Of a stretch of 64,000 nt of DNA, positions 25,890-34,431 are shown in pieces. The position numbers and the translations under genes were made by a program. A model generated the notes under the pieces. The model did not search any database. It was not told the origin of the DNA and worked only from the letters and a program-made list of their open reading frames with translations. Location: NCBI RefSeq assembly GCF_020535545.1, contig NZ_CP084752.1:3962672-4026671 (forward strand). The letters run 5' to 3'. This stretch comes from Roseateles sp. XES5. GTDB taxonomy: Bacteria > Pseudomonadota > Alphaproteobacteria > Rhizobiales > Rhizobiaceae. Positions within the stretch are counted from its first letter, which is position 1. The number at the start of each line of letters is the position of its first letter.

Positions 25890-26174
25890 TCAGCGCGTGT
25901 TGCGCCGGGCCTTGCGCGAGGCCCACCAGACGGAGAAGCGGCGACGCTGGCGGCGGACGAAATGGGAATCGTGCGAGAGCACGAGCAGGCCGAGCGGCAC
26001 CATCCAGAATCCGAGTATCGGCAGGAAGCCCAGGATGCCGCCGATGACCAGAAGCACGCCGATCGTGGTGCGCAGCCAGCGCGATTCCGGCAATTTCATG
26101 CGAAACGAGCCGATGACGATCTCCCGCGTGCGGGGATCGATCCCGAAATGCATATTTGTTTTTCGTTCCGTCAT
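25890..26174 (-). CDS. Small membrane protein, PGPGW-like
   Basis: Protein of 94 residues (87 if the second ATG, at 26153, is used). A pair of hydrophobic helices (TTIGVLLVIGGILGFLPIL and GFWMVPLGLLVLS) is followed by a very basic tail (VRRQRRRFSVWWASRKARR). The helix-turn-helix with Leu-Pro and Pro-Leu-Gly resembles the PGPGW family of putative transmembrane proteins. No function is known. Confidence 0.65.
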   Translation of the reverse strand: MTERKTNMHFGIDPRTREIVIGSFRMKLPESRWLRTTIGVLLVIGGILGFLPILGFWMVPLGLLVLSHDSHFVRRQRRRFSVWWASRKARRNTR

Positions 26175-26337
26175 TCACCGTTCATCCGCTGCAAAGCCCG
26201 GTTTTCCAAGGCTCTTTCCTCTCCCAGTTGGAGACTTCTCCACAATCAATCAAGTCCCGTGCATTTTTTTGTCAAAAAGCGCTTGGCAAATCGATCAGGC
26301 ATTTGTATTACGCGCTCACTCCGCAGCGAGCGGATGA

Positions 26338-26412
26338 TCCCTGGTAGCTCAGCGGTAGAGCATTCGACTGTTAATCGACAGGTCGCCGGTTCGAATCCGG
26401 CCCGGGGAGCCA
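26338..26412 (+). tRNA. tRNA-Asn (GTT)
   Basis: The acceptor stem TCCCTGG pairs with CCGGGGA, the D arm is GCTCAGCGGTAGAGC, the anticodon GTT is at 26370-26372, the T arm contains GTTCGAATC, and CCA is encoded at the end. It is followed within 15 nt by a strong terminator. Confidence 0.97.
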
Positions 26413-26424
26413 AATTCAAAGAAG

Positions 26425-26467
26425 AGCCCGTTATCGTCGAGAGATCCGATAACGGGCTTTTTCTTTC
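26425..26467 (+). terminator. Terminator of tRNA-Asn
   Basis: A 12-bp stem (AGCCCGTTATCG and CGATAACGGGCT) with a 10-nt loop is followed by TTTTTCTTT. Confidence 0.85.
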
Positions 26468-26668
26468 CCGCACATCCTCTCCCTTCGGAAATTCGCCCTG
26501 CTTGATCGCGGTGTAACGCCGACGGTTCAGCGCCTGTTCCAAAACGCGTTGTAGCCTTGCGATGGAAGGGAGCGCATCGAGCCCGTTCGGGCGCCAGGCC
26601 CACTGCCGCGCCATACTGACAAGTGTCAAAAAACATGGTTCCATTCGCCAAATCTAATGGAGGGGGCC

Positions 26669-27043
26669 ATGCCAGCAATATCTCGTTTCTATTTCCTGAC
26701 GGCGATCTGTTTCCTGATCGCCGGCATCCTCATCGGCCTGAAAATGGCCATCGCGCAGGATTATGCCGCCGTCGGCGCGCATGCGCATGTCAACCTGCTC
26801 GGCTGGGTGACGATGTCGATCTTCGGCACCTATCACGCCCTCAACCCGGCCGGAGCCTCCTCCCGGCTCGCAAGGATCCAGGCCTATGTCTATGTGCTCG
26901 GCGTGGCGGTGATGGCGCCCGCCCTTTACCTTCTTCTGACAGGCACGCCGGCGGCGGAACCGGTCGTTGCCGTTGCTTCCATCACGGTGTTCGCCGGCGT
27001 GTTGATGTTTGCAGCCATTATCTACCGAACGCGGACGGCATAA
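26669..27043 (+). CDS. Small four-helix membrane protein with HxH motif (oxidase-subunit-I-like)
   Basis: Protein of 124 residues from the ATG at 26669, chosen because GGAGGGGG lies just upstream and overlaps an earlier in-frame ATG (26657). Four hydrophobic helices are visible. Helix 2 carries GAHAHVNLLGWVTMSIFG followed by TYHAL, the pattern seen in small proteins distantly related to haem-copper oxidase subunit I. A haem role is possible but unproven. The gene is single. Confidence 0.65.
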   Translation: MPAISRFYFLTAICFLIAGILIGLKMAIAQDYAAVGAHAHVNLLGWVTMSIFGTYHALNPAGASSRLARIQAYVYVLGVAVMAPALYLLLTGTPAAEPVVAVASITVFAGVLMFAAIIYRTRTA

Positions 27044-27144
27044 CCGGCGCAAACCGATCCCGGCATGATGAGGAAGCGAACATTCGCTGACGTTGCACGG
27101 CCAGCGAAGGACGACCCGCGCCCCACCGTGTGGGACATCGAGAC

Positions 27145-27330
27145 TCAATGCAGATTGGCTGCGCCCGCAAGAGCGACAGCGTCGCGCTTGCGGGCCTCCT
27201 CGGCATCTTCGTCGTCGATTTCCCGCTCCGCCTGCAGCCAGTGGCCCAAGGTCCTGCCATCGAGCGACCCCTCGCGTTGCCACAGGTCGAAAGCGCGCAT
27301 TCGTATTCGCCGTTCGCGTTGCTCGTCCAT
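27145..27330 (-). CDS. DUF2934 protein
   Basis: Protein of 61 residues with the DUF2934 pattern: RIRMRAFDLWQREGSLDGRT followed by LGHWLQAEREI. These are short, acidic, probably helical proteins common in rhizobia and of unknown function. It starts 12 nt after a 24-residue membrane peptide gene on the same strand and is probably its operon partner. Confidence 0.75.
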   Translation of the reverse strand: MDEQRERRIRMRAFDLWQREGSLDGRTLGHWLQAEREIDDEDAEEARKRDAVALAGAANLH

Positions 27331-27341
27331 TCTCTCAACCC

Positions 27342-27416
27342 TCACCGAAGACCAAGGAAGGAAAGGATCACAAGGACGACCACGACCAGGCCAACGATGT
27401 AGATGATACGATTCAT
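27342..27416 (-). CDS. 24-residue membrane microprotein
   Basis: The ATG at 27416 follows a perfect AGGAGG with a 5-nt spacer. The 24-residue peptide begins MNRIIYIVGLVVVVLVIL and ends FLGLR, a single TM helix with a basic end. I have seen near-identical tiny peptides annotated across Rhizobiales, but no function is known. It is followed by DUF2934. Confidence 0.7.
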   Translation of the reverse strand: MNRIIYIVGLVVVVLVILSFLGLR

Positions 27417-27603
27417 GACAGCCTCCTGACTTGCCGCTAGAGACAAACGTCGCGACGCACCCGTTGTTCCCTAGGCCGGCGGGGCCGGCGTCCACGCGCA
27501 TCGTGATCGACGCAGACGGGCATTGCCACTTGCCAAGGAGGAGCAGCGCCATAGTTCGCCTATCAATGGCGACGTTGACGCGGGCATCCGGAAAGGATTG
27601 GCG

Positions 27604-28053
27604 ATGGGACTGTTGGGCGCAATCAAGGAAAGGCTCCTCGGCAACCCGGAAGACCAGAGCGGTCATGACGCAGGCGCAGGCACGGCCGCCGATCCGACAA
27701 CCGCCTCGGTGCCTGTGGCGCCGAACCTGGAGAGCGAAGTGGCCGCGACGCTGGGCGGCGCGAATGCCGAGCCCGCAAGGGTCGGCCCGAACGGTCCGGT
27801 CGACGTGGTCGGCCTTCTCGACGATGCCGCGGACAAAAACGGCGCCGGACTCGAATGGCGCGACTCGATCGTCGACCTCCTGAAGATCCTCGGTCTCGAT
27901 GCGAGCCTGGAGGAACGCAGGGAACTGGCCGCCGAACTCGGCTATGCGGGAGACAAGCAGGACGAAGCCACGACGGACGCATGGCTCCACAAGGCGCTCA
28001 TACAGGCACTGGCGGAAAACGACGGGAACGTGCCTTCCCGTCTGAGGGGTTAG
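27604..28053 (+). CDS. DUF3597 protein
   Basis: Protein of 149 residues from the ATG at 27604 (AAGGA upstream). An N-terminal amphipathic helix (MGLLGAIKERLLGNPE) and an Ala/Pro-rich linker lead to the DUF3597 domain. The domain starts at VDVVGLLDDAADKNGAGLEW and contains DSIVDLLKILGLDASLEER and LGYAGDKQDEATTDAWLHKA. It is similar in layout to LysM-lacking members of the family. The function is unknown. Confidence 0.8.
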   Translation: MGLLGAIKERLLGNPEDQSGHDAGAGTAADPTTASVPVAPNLESEVAATLGGANAEPARVGPNGPVDVVGLLDDAADKNGAGLEWRDSIVDLLKILGLDASLEERRELAAELGYAGDKQDEATTDAWLHKALIQALAENDGNVPSRLRG

Positions 28054-28319
28054 AGTCGCCGTTCCTGCTAGATTGGAAGAGTCCACCAGTCGTCGCCGTG
28101 GATGGGCGAAGGGGGTGCTTTTCTGTCTTCGTGGCATGAACCAGTGCAGCGACAGAGCAGCAAGCGCGAACGTCAGCCGGAGCGCGCGGCCGTGAGGTTC
28201 GATGGCGACACAACCTCACCATGCCATTGACAATCCAACCAAAAAATAATTGGCCCTTCGCCACCCCTCGACAACCCTAGATCGATTTGATTAGATTGTT
28301 TTGCATCTTGGGGGATTCA

Positions 28320-28658
28320 ATGAAAACTAAATTTGTTGCCGTCGCGCTCGCCGCGGCGTTTGTTACATCTTGTGCAAAACGTCCTGACGCCATTGTTCCA
28401 GCAGATATTCCAATGGCTGCCTATACGGGCCAGGACTGCCCTGCTCTTCAAGTTGAACTTGCGAAAGAAAATGCCGCACTCCATGCGGTATCAAAGCAGC
28501 AACACGACGCGGCGAATGGAGACGCGTTTGGCGTCTTTCTTATCGGCGTTCCGATGTCGAGCACCTTTGGTGGGGACAAGGAAGGCCAGGTGGCGGTCGC
28601 CAAAGGCAAGGTTCAAGCAATCGAGAACGCCATGAAGATGAAGAAATGCGTGGCGTAA
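28320..28658 (+). CDS. Putative lipoprotein, 112 aa
   Basis: The start has a GGGGGAT ribosome site. The signal peptide ends in FVTSC at residues 14-18, a good lipobox, so the mature protein is probably membrane-anchored. The mature part has DIPMAAYTGQDCPALQVELAK, a helical stretch, a hydrophobic turn (FGVFLIGVPMSSTFGG) and a helical C-terminus ending KKCVA. AT content is higher than in the surroundings, suggesting later acquisition. Similar lipoproteins occur in rhizobial genomes without an assigned role. Confidence 0.7.
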   Translation: MKTKFVAVALAAAFVTSCAKRPDAIVPADIPMAAYTGQDCPALQVELAKENAALHAVSKQQHDAANGDAFGVFLIGVPMSSTFGGDKEGQVAVAKGKVQAIENAMKMKKCVA

Positions 28659-28949
28659 CCGATCTGGAATCTCGGACGGGTGACAGCAACGTGTGCGAAC
28701 GCCTTCTATTCCCACGCAGCCACCGACCTTTCAGGCACAGCCTCATTCTTTGAAGCATGGCAGCTGCCATTGGAATAGGTGCCTGTCGCCTGGAGACGGG
28801 CTTGCCCTTCCAAGGCGCGGTTGCGCCCAATCGGACGCGATCATGCGACCCCGAAAAAGACACCAGAATCAAGAAGGGCTGCGCTGGAGAGCGCGGCCCT
28901 TCGGCATTTCAACACCATGAAATTTCCGCGTCGCCGCAAGGCGTCGTCG
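28659..28949. other. Non-coding stretch with a GC hairpin
   Basis: About 290 nt with no supported gene. A 12-bp hairpin at 28874-28901 (AAGGGCTGCGCT with AGCGCGGCCCTT, GGAG loop) could mark a transcript end, although no T tract follows. Confidence 0.4.
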
Positions 28950-29144
28950 TCAGCGCAGGTTCTGTGGCGCGCGCTTGATGTTCATCTGGAGTTCGTGGCG
29001 GCTGGCGAAGCGGCCGAAGAGGAGAAGCAGCTTGCGCTCTTCCGCCTTGTCCACCCCGTGCTTGCGGCAATGCTCGATGACGTCGAGGACCTGACGGGCC
29101 GTCTGCCCGGGGCCGAACTGGCGATTGTCGATGTGGTGGGTCAT
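28950..29144 (-). CDS. Hypothetical protein, 64 aa
   Basis: ATG at 29144 follows AGAGGAG with a short spacer. The protein starts MTHHIDNRQFGPGQTARQVL and is basic and helical, with KAEERKLLLLFGRFASRHEL in the middle. No family was recognised. The upstream gene on the same strand (29213-29419) ends 68 nt away, with a hairpin between. Confidence 0.6.
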   Translation of the reverse strand: MTHHIDNRQFGPGQTARQVLDVIEHCRKHGVDKAEERKLLLLFGRFASRHELQMNIKRAPQNLR

Positions 29145-29172
29145 GGCGTTCTCCTCTGTTCGCAAGAGGAGG

Positions 29173-29202
29173 AACACGCCGGGTCAGGCTTTGTTCCCGG
29201 CG
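29173..29202 (-). terminator. Possible terminator or attenuator hairpin
   Basis: CACGCCGGG and CCCGGCGTG form a 9-bp stem with a 12-nt loop, followed on the minus strand by a pyrimidine-rich TTCCTCCTC. It lies between two small minus-strand genes. Confidence 0.35.
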
Positions 29203-29212
29203 TGCGGGCGGA

Positions 29213-29419
29213 TCAGGGCACCATTCCGGCGCCGGTCTGGCCGGCGGCGCGGGTCGTGCCGTAATCGCGCTCGTGGGCGCTGCGGCGGAAGGCCTTGCTG
29301 CGCTCGCGCGGGCGGGCGGAGGGGTCGCTCAGCGGCGTTCCGATCACCCCGTCCGCATAGGTGCCGGTGGCGATGTCATCGTCGTCGGTGGGGGTGGCTT
29401 CAAACAGTCCGAAAAGCAT
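29213..29419 (-). CDS. Hypothetical protein, 68 aa
   Basis: ATG at 29419 with GGAG 8 nt upstream. The protein starts MLFGLFEATPTDDDDIATGT and is polar and probably disordered, with an Arg-rich middle (ARPRERSKAFRRSAHERDYG). No family was recognised. Confidence 0.5.
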   Translation of the reverse strand: MLFGLFEATPTDDDDIATGTYADGVIGTPLSDPSARPRERSKAFRRSAHERDYGTTRAAGQTGAGMVP

Positions 29420-29696
29420 CACGGTATCTCCATTTTCCGTCCGAACGAACGGCGGGGCATTCCGTTCCCCATCGCGCGCCGGATAGACGCAAAATTAACC
29501 ATGTTTGCTAACAGGCCGTTAAAACCCCGTCGTTTTTTGGCCGCCCCCTCCTTGCGGACGATCCGGGCGATCGATGCCGGCCCTCGATCCGGGAGGACGC
29601 CCCCGACAATCGGCCCCCACTGCAATGATTCACGTCTTGGCGTTTTGGCGCATTGACGCTAGCCTTCCCTTACGTCGGGTTGCAGAGGGACAATCG

Positions 29697-30974
29697 ATGA
29701 CGCCTGAAATGATTTCAGAGAAAACCTTTTCAGCCGGCGACAGACTGACGCCGGAAAATTTTCCGGAGCGGACGAAGGGATTGCCCTTCCGCGCGCAGAT
29801 GGTGCTGCGCGGCTTGCTCGCGCTTCAGGCCGGCACCTTGTCGATGACGATCCCCGGTGGACAGACCTTCGTGATCGCCGGCGCCTCGCCCGGTCCCGAG
29901 GCCACCGTGCGGCTGCACAACTGGAACCTGGTGCACCGCGCCGTCAGCGCCGGCACGATCGGCGTTGCGGAAAGCTACATGGACGGCGACTGGGAAAGCC
30001 CGGATGCCGGCGCCTTTCTCGAGCTCGTCCTCGTCAATGGCGACGTGGTGCGCAACTACACCAACGGGCCGCGCGGTCTCTTCCTCATCGTCGAGAAGTT
30101 CCGCCACTGGCTGAACGCCAATACCCGCCGCGGCTCGAAGCGCAACATTTCCGCCCATTACGATCTCGGCAATGCCTTCTATTCCGAGTGGCTCGATCCG
30201 ACGATGACCTATTCCTCGGCGCTCTATGCGCGCGGGGCCAACGACCTCACCTCCGCGCAGCTGGCGAAATACCGTGCGCTGGCCGAGGCGACGGGCATCG
30301 GCCCAAACGATCACGTCCTGGAAATCGGCTGCGGCTGGGGCGGCTTTGCGGAATTCGCCGCCGGCGAGATCGGCTGCAAGGTGACGGGCCTGACGATCAG
30401 CCGCGAACAGCTCGCCTTCGCCCGGGAGCGCATGGCCAAAGCCGGCCTTGCCGACCGGGTGGAGCTGAAGTTCCAGGACTACCGCGACGAGGCCGGCACC
30501 TATGATCGCATCGTCTCCATCGAGATGTTCGAGGCGGTGGGCGAAAAATACTGGCCGGCCTATTTCTCCAAGCTGCACGAATGTCTGAAACCGGGCGGGC
30601 GCGCCGGCCTGCAGATCATCACCATCCTGCAGGAGGCCTATGCGGACTACCGGGCGAACCCGGACTTCATCCAGAAATACGTCTTTCCCGGCGGCATGCT
30701 GCCGACACGCGAGCACCTTTCCGCGCTCGGCCGGCAATTCGGGCTGTCCACCGCCTCGGATATCGGCTTCGGCCACGACTATGCCCGCACGCTCGCCGAA
30801 TGGCGGCACCGCTTCTGGGCGGCCTGGGAGCGCATCGTTCCGCTCGGCTTCGACGACCGTTTCCGCAAGCTTTGGGAGTTCTACTTCTATTATTGCGAGG
30901 CGGGTTTCAGGGCGAAGAACATCGATGTGCGGCAGGTGGTCTATACGCGGCCCGGCAATGGACATCAGGGGTAG
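29697..30974 (+). CDS. cfa: Cyclopropane-fatty-acyl-phospholipid synthase family protein
   Basis: SAM-dependent lipid methyltransferase of 425 residues that adds a methylene or methyl group to unsaturated acyl chains. The SAM motif LEIGCGWGGFAEFA is near residue 208. Family features include SAHYDLGNAFYSEWLDPTMT, MEYSS-like TYSSALY, EMFEAVGEKYW and a C-terminal YYCEAGFRA segment. An AGAGGGA ribosome site precedes the ATG. The N-terminal lipid-binding part (about 1-130) is of the shorter type seen in rhizobial Cfa paralogues. The gene is single. Confidence 0.88.
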   Translation: MTPEMISEKTFSAGDRLTPENFPERTKGLPFRAQMVLRGLLALQAGTLSMTIPGGQTFVIAGASPGPEATVRLHNWNLVHRAVSAGTIGVAESYMDGDWESPDAGAFLELVLVNGDVVRNYTNGPRGLFLIVEKFRHWLNANTRRGSKRNISAHYDLGNAFYSEWLDPTMTYSSALYARGANDLTSAQLAKYRALAEATGIGPNDHVLEIGCGWGGFAEFAAGEIGCKVTGLTISREQLAFARERMAKAGLADRVELKFQDYRDEAGTYDRIVSIEMFEAVGEKYWPAYFSKLHECLKPGGRAGLQIITILQEAYADYRANPDFIQKYVFPGGMLPTREHLSALGRQFGLSTASDIGFGHDYARTLAEWRHRFWAAWERIVPLGFDDRFRKLWEFYFYYCEAGFRAKNIDVRQVVYTRPGNGHQG

Positions 30975-31087
30975 AAAAAATCCCTCTGGAAGCCCTTTCA
31001 CAAAGAACGCCATTCCTTGCAATGCGGCCTGTCCCGGCCGAAAAGTCGCTTCCAGTCTAGGTACATAACGCGCGAGGCTCGTCTGCC

Positions 31088-32128
31088 ATGTCCATTCTTC
31101 CGTCCGTTCTTGATGCAATCGGCAATACGCCGCTCATCCGCCTCAAGGGCGCGTCGGAAGCGACGGGCTGCGAAATCCTCGGCAAGGCGGAATTCCTCAA
31201 TCCCGGCCAGTCGGTGAAGGACCGCGCGGCGCTCTCCATCATCCGCGCGGCGGAGCGCTCGGGCGCGCTGCGCCCCGGCGGCGTCATCGTCGAGGGCACG
31301 GCCGGCAATACCGGCATCGGCCTTGCGCTGGTCGCCCAGGCGCTCGGCTATCGCACCGTGATCGTCATCCCGGAAACCCAGAGTCAGGAGAAGAAGGACG
31401 CGCTGCGCCTGCTCGGCGCCGAGCTGGTCGAGGTTCCCGCCGTTCCCTACAAGAACCCCAACAACTACGTGAAGCTCTCCGGCCGCCTTGCCGAACAGCT
31501 TGCGAAGACCGAGCCCAACGGCGCCATCTGGGCCAACCAGTTCGACAACGTCGCCAACCGCGATGCCCATATCGAGACCACCGCGCCGGAAATCTGGCGC
31601 GATACCGACGGCAAGGTCGACGGCTTCGTCTCGGCCGTCGGGTCCGGCGGCACGCTCGCCGGCGTCGCCGCGGGCCTGCGCGCCAGGAATTCCAACATCA
31701 AGATCGCCCTTGCCGACCCGGATGGCGCGGCGCTGTTCAACTATTATGCGCACGGCGAACTGAAGTCCTCCGGCAGCTCGATCACCGAGGGCATCGGCCA
31801 GGGCCGCATCACGGCCAATCTGGAAGGCTTCACGCCCGACTATTCCTACAATATCCCCGATTCCGAGGCCGTTCCGCTGGTCTTCGACCTCATCGAGAAG
31901 GAAGGCATCGCCGTCGGCGGCTCCTCCGGCATCAACATTGCAGGCGCCATCCGCCTTGCGCGCGACCTCGGCCCCGGCCATACGATCGTGACGATCCTCT
32001 GCGACTATGCTAACCGCTATCAGTCGAAGCTCTTCAATGCGGACTTCCTCGATTCCAAGGGCCTGCCCGTTCCGGGATGGCTGACGGCGAAATCGGGGAT
32101 CAAGGTCCCCTATCAGCCGGTCGAATAG
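31088..32128 (+). CDS. cysK: Cysteine synthase A
   Basis: PLP-dependent O-acetylserine sulfhydrylase of 346 residues, which makes cysteine from O-acetylserine and sulfide. The PLP lysine lies in NPGQSVKDRAA, the phosphate-binding loop in SAVGSGGTLAGV and the substrate loop in EGTAGNTGIGLAL. It is somewhat longer than typical CysK, with a rhizobial C-terminal extension (YANRYQSKLFNADFLDSKGL). It is first of a tightly packed run with alaX, sseA and a GNAT gene. Confidence 0.93.
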   Translation: MSILPSVLDAIGNTPLIRLKGASEATGCEILGKAEFLNPGQSVKDRAALSIIRAAERSGALRPGGVIVEGTAGNTGIGLALVAQALGYRTVIVIPETQSQEKKDALRLLGAELVEVPAVPYKNPNNYVKLSGRLAEQLAKTEPNGAIWANQFDNVANRDAHIETTAPEIWRDTDGKVDGFVSAVGSGGTLAGVAAGLRARNSNIKIALADPDGAALFNYYAHGELKSSGSSITEGIGQGRITANLEGFTPDYSYNIPDSEAVPLVFDLIEKEGIAVGGSSGINIAGAIRLARDLGPGHTIVTILCDYANRYQSKLFNADFLDSKGLPVPGWLTAKSGIKVPYQPVE

Positions 32129-32133
32129 GTCTC

Positions 32134-32877
32134 ATGTCCCTTCCCACCACCGCCCTCTTTCGCGACGATTTCTATCTTTCGACAAATGAGGCGGTGGTGA
32201 CGGCGGTGCATGCGGACGGCTGCATCGAGCTGGACCAGACCTGTTTCTACGCCACGTCCGGCGGCCAGCCCGGCGATACCGGCTTTCTCGAGCGCGCCGA
32301 CGGCAGCCGCATCGCGCTCGGCCCGGCCGTGACGGGCGCCAGCAAGGACATCATCCTGCACCGCCCGCTGGAGGGCGAAGCGCTGCCGCTGGTCGGCGAG
32401 ACGGTCGTCGCCCATATCGACTGGGCGCGCCGCTACAAGCTGATGCGCATGCACACCGCCTGCCACCTGCTCTCCGTCGTCTGCTCCTACCCCATCACGG
32501 GCGCCGCCGTCGGCGAAGACGACAGCCGCGTCGATTTCGACATGACCGACACGATCGACCGGGACGAGGTGACGGCCAGGCTGATGACGCTCGTCAACGA
32601 GAATCACCCGATCTTCGTGCAGTGGATCACCGATGCGGAGCTTGCCGCCAATCCCGGCATCGTGAAATCCAAGAACGTCCGCCCGCCCATGGGCCTCGGC
32701 CGCGTCAGCCTCGTGTGCATCGGTGAGAATTCCGCCATCGACAGCCAGCCCTGCGGCGGCACGCATGTGTCGGAAACCCAGGAAGTCGGCGCCATCCACA
32801 TCGCCAAGATCGAAAAGAAGGGCAAGGAGAACCGCCGGTTCCGCATCCGTTTCGGTGCGCCGGGTTCCGAAGCCTGA
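32134..32877 (+). CDS. alaX: Alanyl-tRNA editing protein AlaX
   Basis: Stand-alone homologue of the AlaRS editing domain, 247 residues, which removes Ser (or Gly) wrongly attached to tRNA-Ala. The zinc-binding HxxxH is in MRMHTACHLLSVV (about residues 103-115). The distal Cys-His pair is in QPCGGTHVSETQ (about 207). The start at 32134 is 5 nt after the cysK stop, indicating co-transcription. The GGQPGDTGFL near residue 40 is another family mark. Confidence 0.9.
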   Translation: MSLPTTALFRDDFYLSTNEAVVTAVHADGCIELDQTCFYATSGGQPGDTGFLERADGSRIALGPAVTGASKDIILHRPLEGEALPLVGETVVAHIDWARRYKLMRMHTACHLLSVVCSYPITGAAVGEDDSRVDFDMTDTIDRDEVTARLMTLVNENHPIFVQWITDAELAANPGIVKSKNVRPPMGLGRVSLVCIGENSAIDSQPCGGTHVSETQEVGAIHIAKIEKKGKENRRFRIRFGAPGSEA

Positions 32878-32889
32878 AGGAGGATGACC

Positions 32890-33744
32890 ATGTCCAATGA
32901 CAAGAGCAGGTTCGTCGTTTCGGCGGACTGGGTGGAAAAGCAGCTCGGCGCGCCCGCGTTCCGCGTCGTCGACGCTTCCTGGTACCTGCCGGCGCAGAAC
33001 CGCAGCGGCGTTGCCGAATATGCCGCCGGCCACATTCCCGGCGCCGTCCTCTTCGACCAGGACGTGATCGCCGACCATACCAGCGGCCTGCCGCACACCA
33101 TTCCCGCGCCGGACTTCTTCGCCGCCGAAGTCGGCAAGCTCGGCATTGCCGATACGGATACGATCGTCGTGCATGACGGTCCCGGCATCTTCACCGCGCC
33201 GCGCGTCTGGTGGCTGTTCCGCGTCATGGGCGCGAAGAACGTCTTCGTCATGGATGGCGGCCTCGACGGCTGGAAGAAGGAGGGACGGCCGCTGACGACC
33301 GACCTGCCGGAGCCCGCCCCCGCCGTCTTCCACACCAATTTCAACCCCTATGCCGTCACCTCCTTCGAGGAAATGCGCGGCGTCGTGACGACGGGGTCGC
33401 GTCAGATCGCCGATGCGCGCGGCGCGGGCCGCTTTACCGGCGAGGAGGCCGAGCCCCGCGCCGGCATGCGCTCCGGCCACATGCCGGGGGCCAAAAGCCT
33501 GCCGATGGGCACCTTCTCGGAAGGCGGCAAGTTCAAGAATCTCGCCAGCCTGCGCAAGCTCTTCGAGGATGCGGGCATCGACCTTGCAAAGCCGGTCGTC
33601 ACGAGCTGCGGCTCGGGCGTCACGGCGGCGGTCATCACGCTCGCCCTCCAGTCCCTCAGCCACACGGACAACACGCTCTATGACGGCTCCTGGTCCGAAT
33701 GGGGCGGACGCGAGGATACGCCCGTGGTGACGGGAAAGGACTGA
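32890..33744 (+). CDS. sseA: 3-Mercaptopyruvate sulfurtransferase
   Basis: Two-domain rhodanese-like enzyme of 284 residues that transfers sulfur from 3-mercaptopyruvate. The active-site loop CGSGVTAA (catalytic Cys near residue 239) has the Gly-Ser-Gly-Val form typical of mercaptopyruvate enzymes rather than thiosulfate ones. The start at 32890 sits 6 nt after AAGGAGG; the ATG two codons upstream would be too close. It follows alaX by 12 nt. Confidence 0.92.
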   Translation: MSNDKSRFVVSADWVEKQLGAPAFRVVDASWYLPAQNRSGVAEYAAGHIPGAVLFDQDVIADHTSGLPHTIPAPDFFAAEVGKLGIADTDTIVVHDGPGIFTAPRVWWLFRVMGAKNVFVMDGGLDGWKKEGRPLTTDLPEPAPAVFHTNFNPYAVTSFEEMRGVVTTGSRQIADARGAGRFTGEEAEPRAGMRSGHMPGAKSLPMGTFSEGGKFKNLASLRKLFEDAGIDLAKPVVTSCGSGVTAAVITLALQSLSHTDNTLYDGSWSEWGGREDTPVVTGKD

Positions 33745-33746
33745 GC

Positions 33747-34343
33747 ATGGCGAAGAAGGCCCAGCCGGCGCCCATCGCCGTGCACATCACCGCGCTCGAA
33801 ATGACCGCGCCGCCGAAGCAGAGCCTGCCGGTGCCGGTCAACGTGCACACCGCCATTCTCAGCGCGCCGGACATTCCGCTGGCCTTCTACCGCTTCATCT
33901 ACCGGCAGGTCGGCAGCCGCTGGCACTGGGTCGACCGGCTGCGCATGGACGACGAGACGCTGGCGGCGACGCTGCACGACAAGCGCAACAGCGTGACGGT
34001 GCTCTATGTCAACGGCGCGCCGGCCGGCTTCTTCGAACTGCTGCAGATCGACGAGGACGTGGTCGAGCTTTCCCATTTCGGCCTGATGGAGCGGGCGCTC
34101 GGCCTTGGCATCGGCAAGTGGTTCCTGCTCCAGACGCTCTATGCCGCCTGGGCCTCCGGGCCGAAGCGCGTGCGGGTGACGACCAACAATCTCGATCACC
34201 CCCGGGCGCTCCAGCTCTACCAGATGTTCGGCTTCTCGCCCGTCGGCACGGAAGACGCAACGCTGGTTCCCCTGTCGGATGCCGAAGTGCTGGCGCTTGC
34301 CAAGCGCGACTGTCTGCCGCCGGCCGAGCGCCGGAAACCCTGA
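33747..34343 (+). CDS. GNAT-family N-acetyltransferase
   Basis: Acetyltransferase of 198 residues with the acetyl-CoA motif GLGIGKWFLLQ near residue 125 and a C-terminal RALQLYQMFGF, the GNAT motif B. The start is 2 nt after the sseA stop with AAGGA upstream, so it is the last gene of the cysK run. The N-terminal 60 residues are a Pro-rich extension without recognised features. The substrate is unknown. Confidence 0.85.
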   Translation: MAKKAQPAPIAVHITALEMTAPPKQSLPVPVNVHTAILSAPDIPLAFYRFIYRQVGSRWHWVDRLRMDDETLAATLHDKRNSVTVLYVNGAPAGFFELLQIDEDVVELSHFGLMERALGLGIGKWFLLQTLYAAWASGPKRVRVTTNNLDHPRALQLYQMFGFSPVGTEDATLVPLSDAEVLALAKRDCLPPAERRKP

Positions 34344-34431
34344 ACGAGGCCCAACACACGGTTCATGTTCCCTTCAGGTCGCCCATGGCAGTTTGCCCGC
34401 CAACAGACGACCGAATGAAAAGGAACACACT

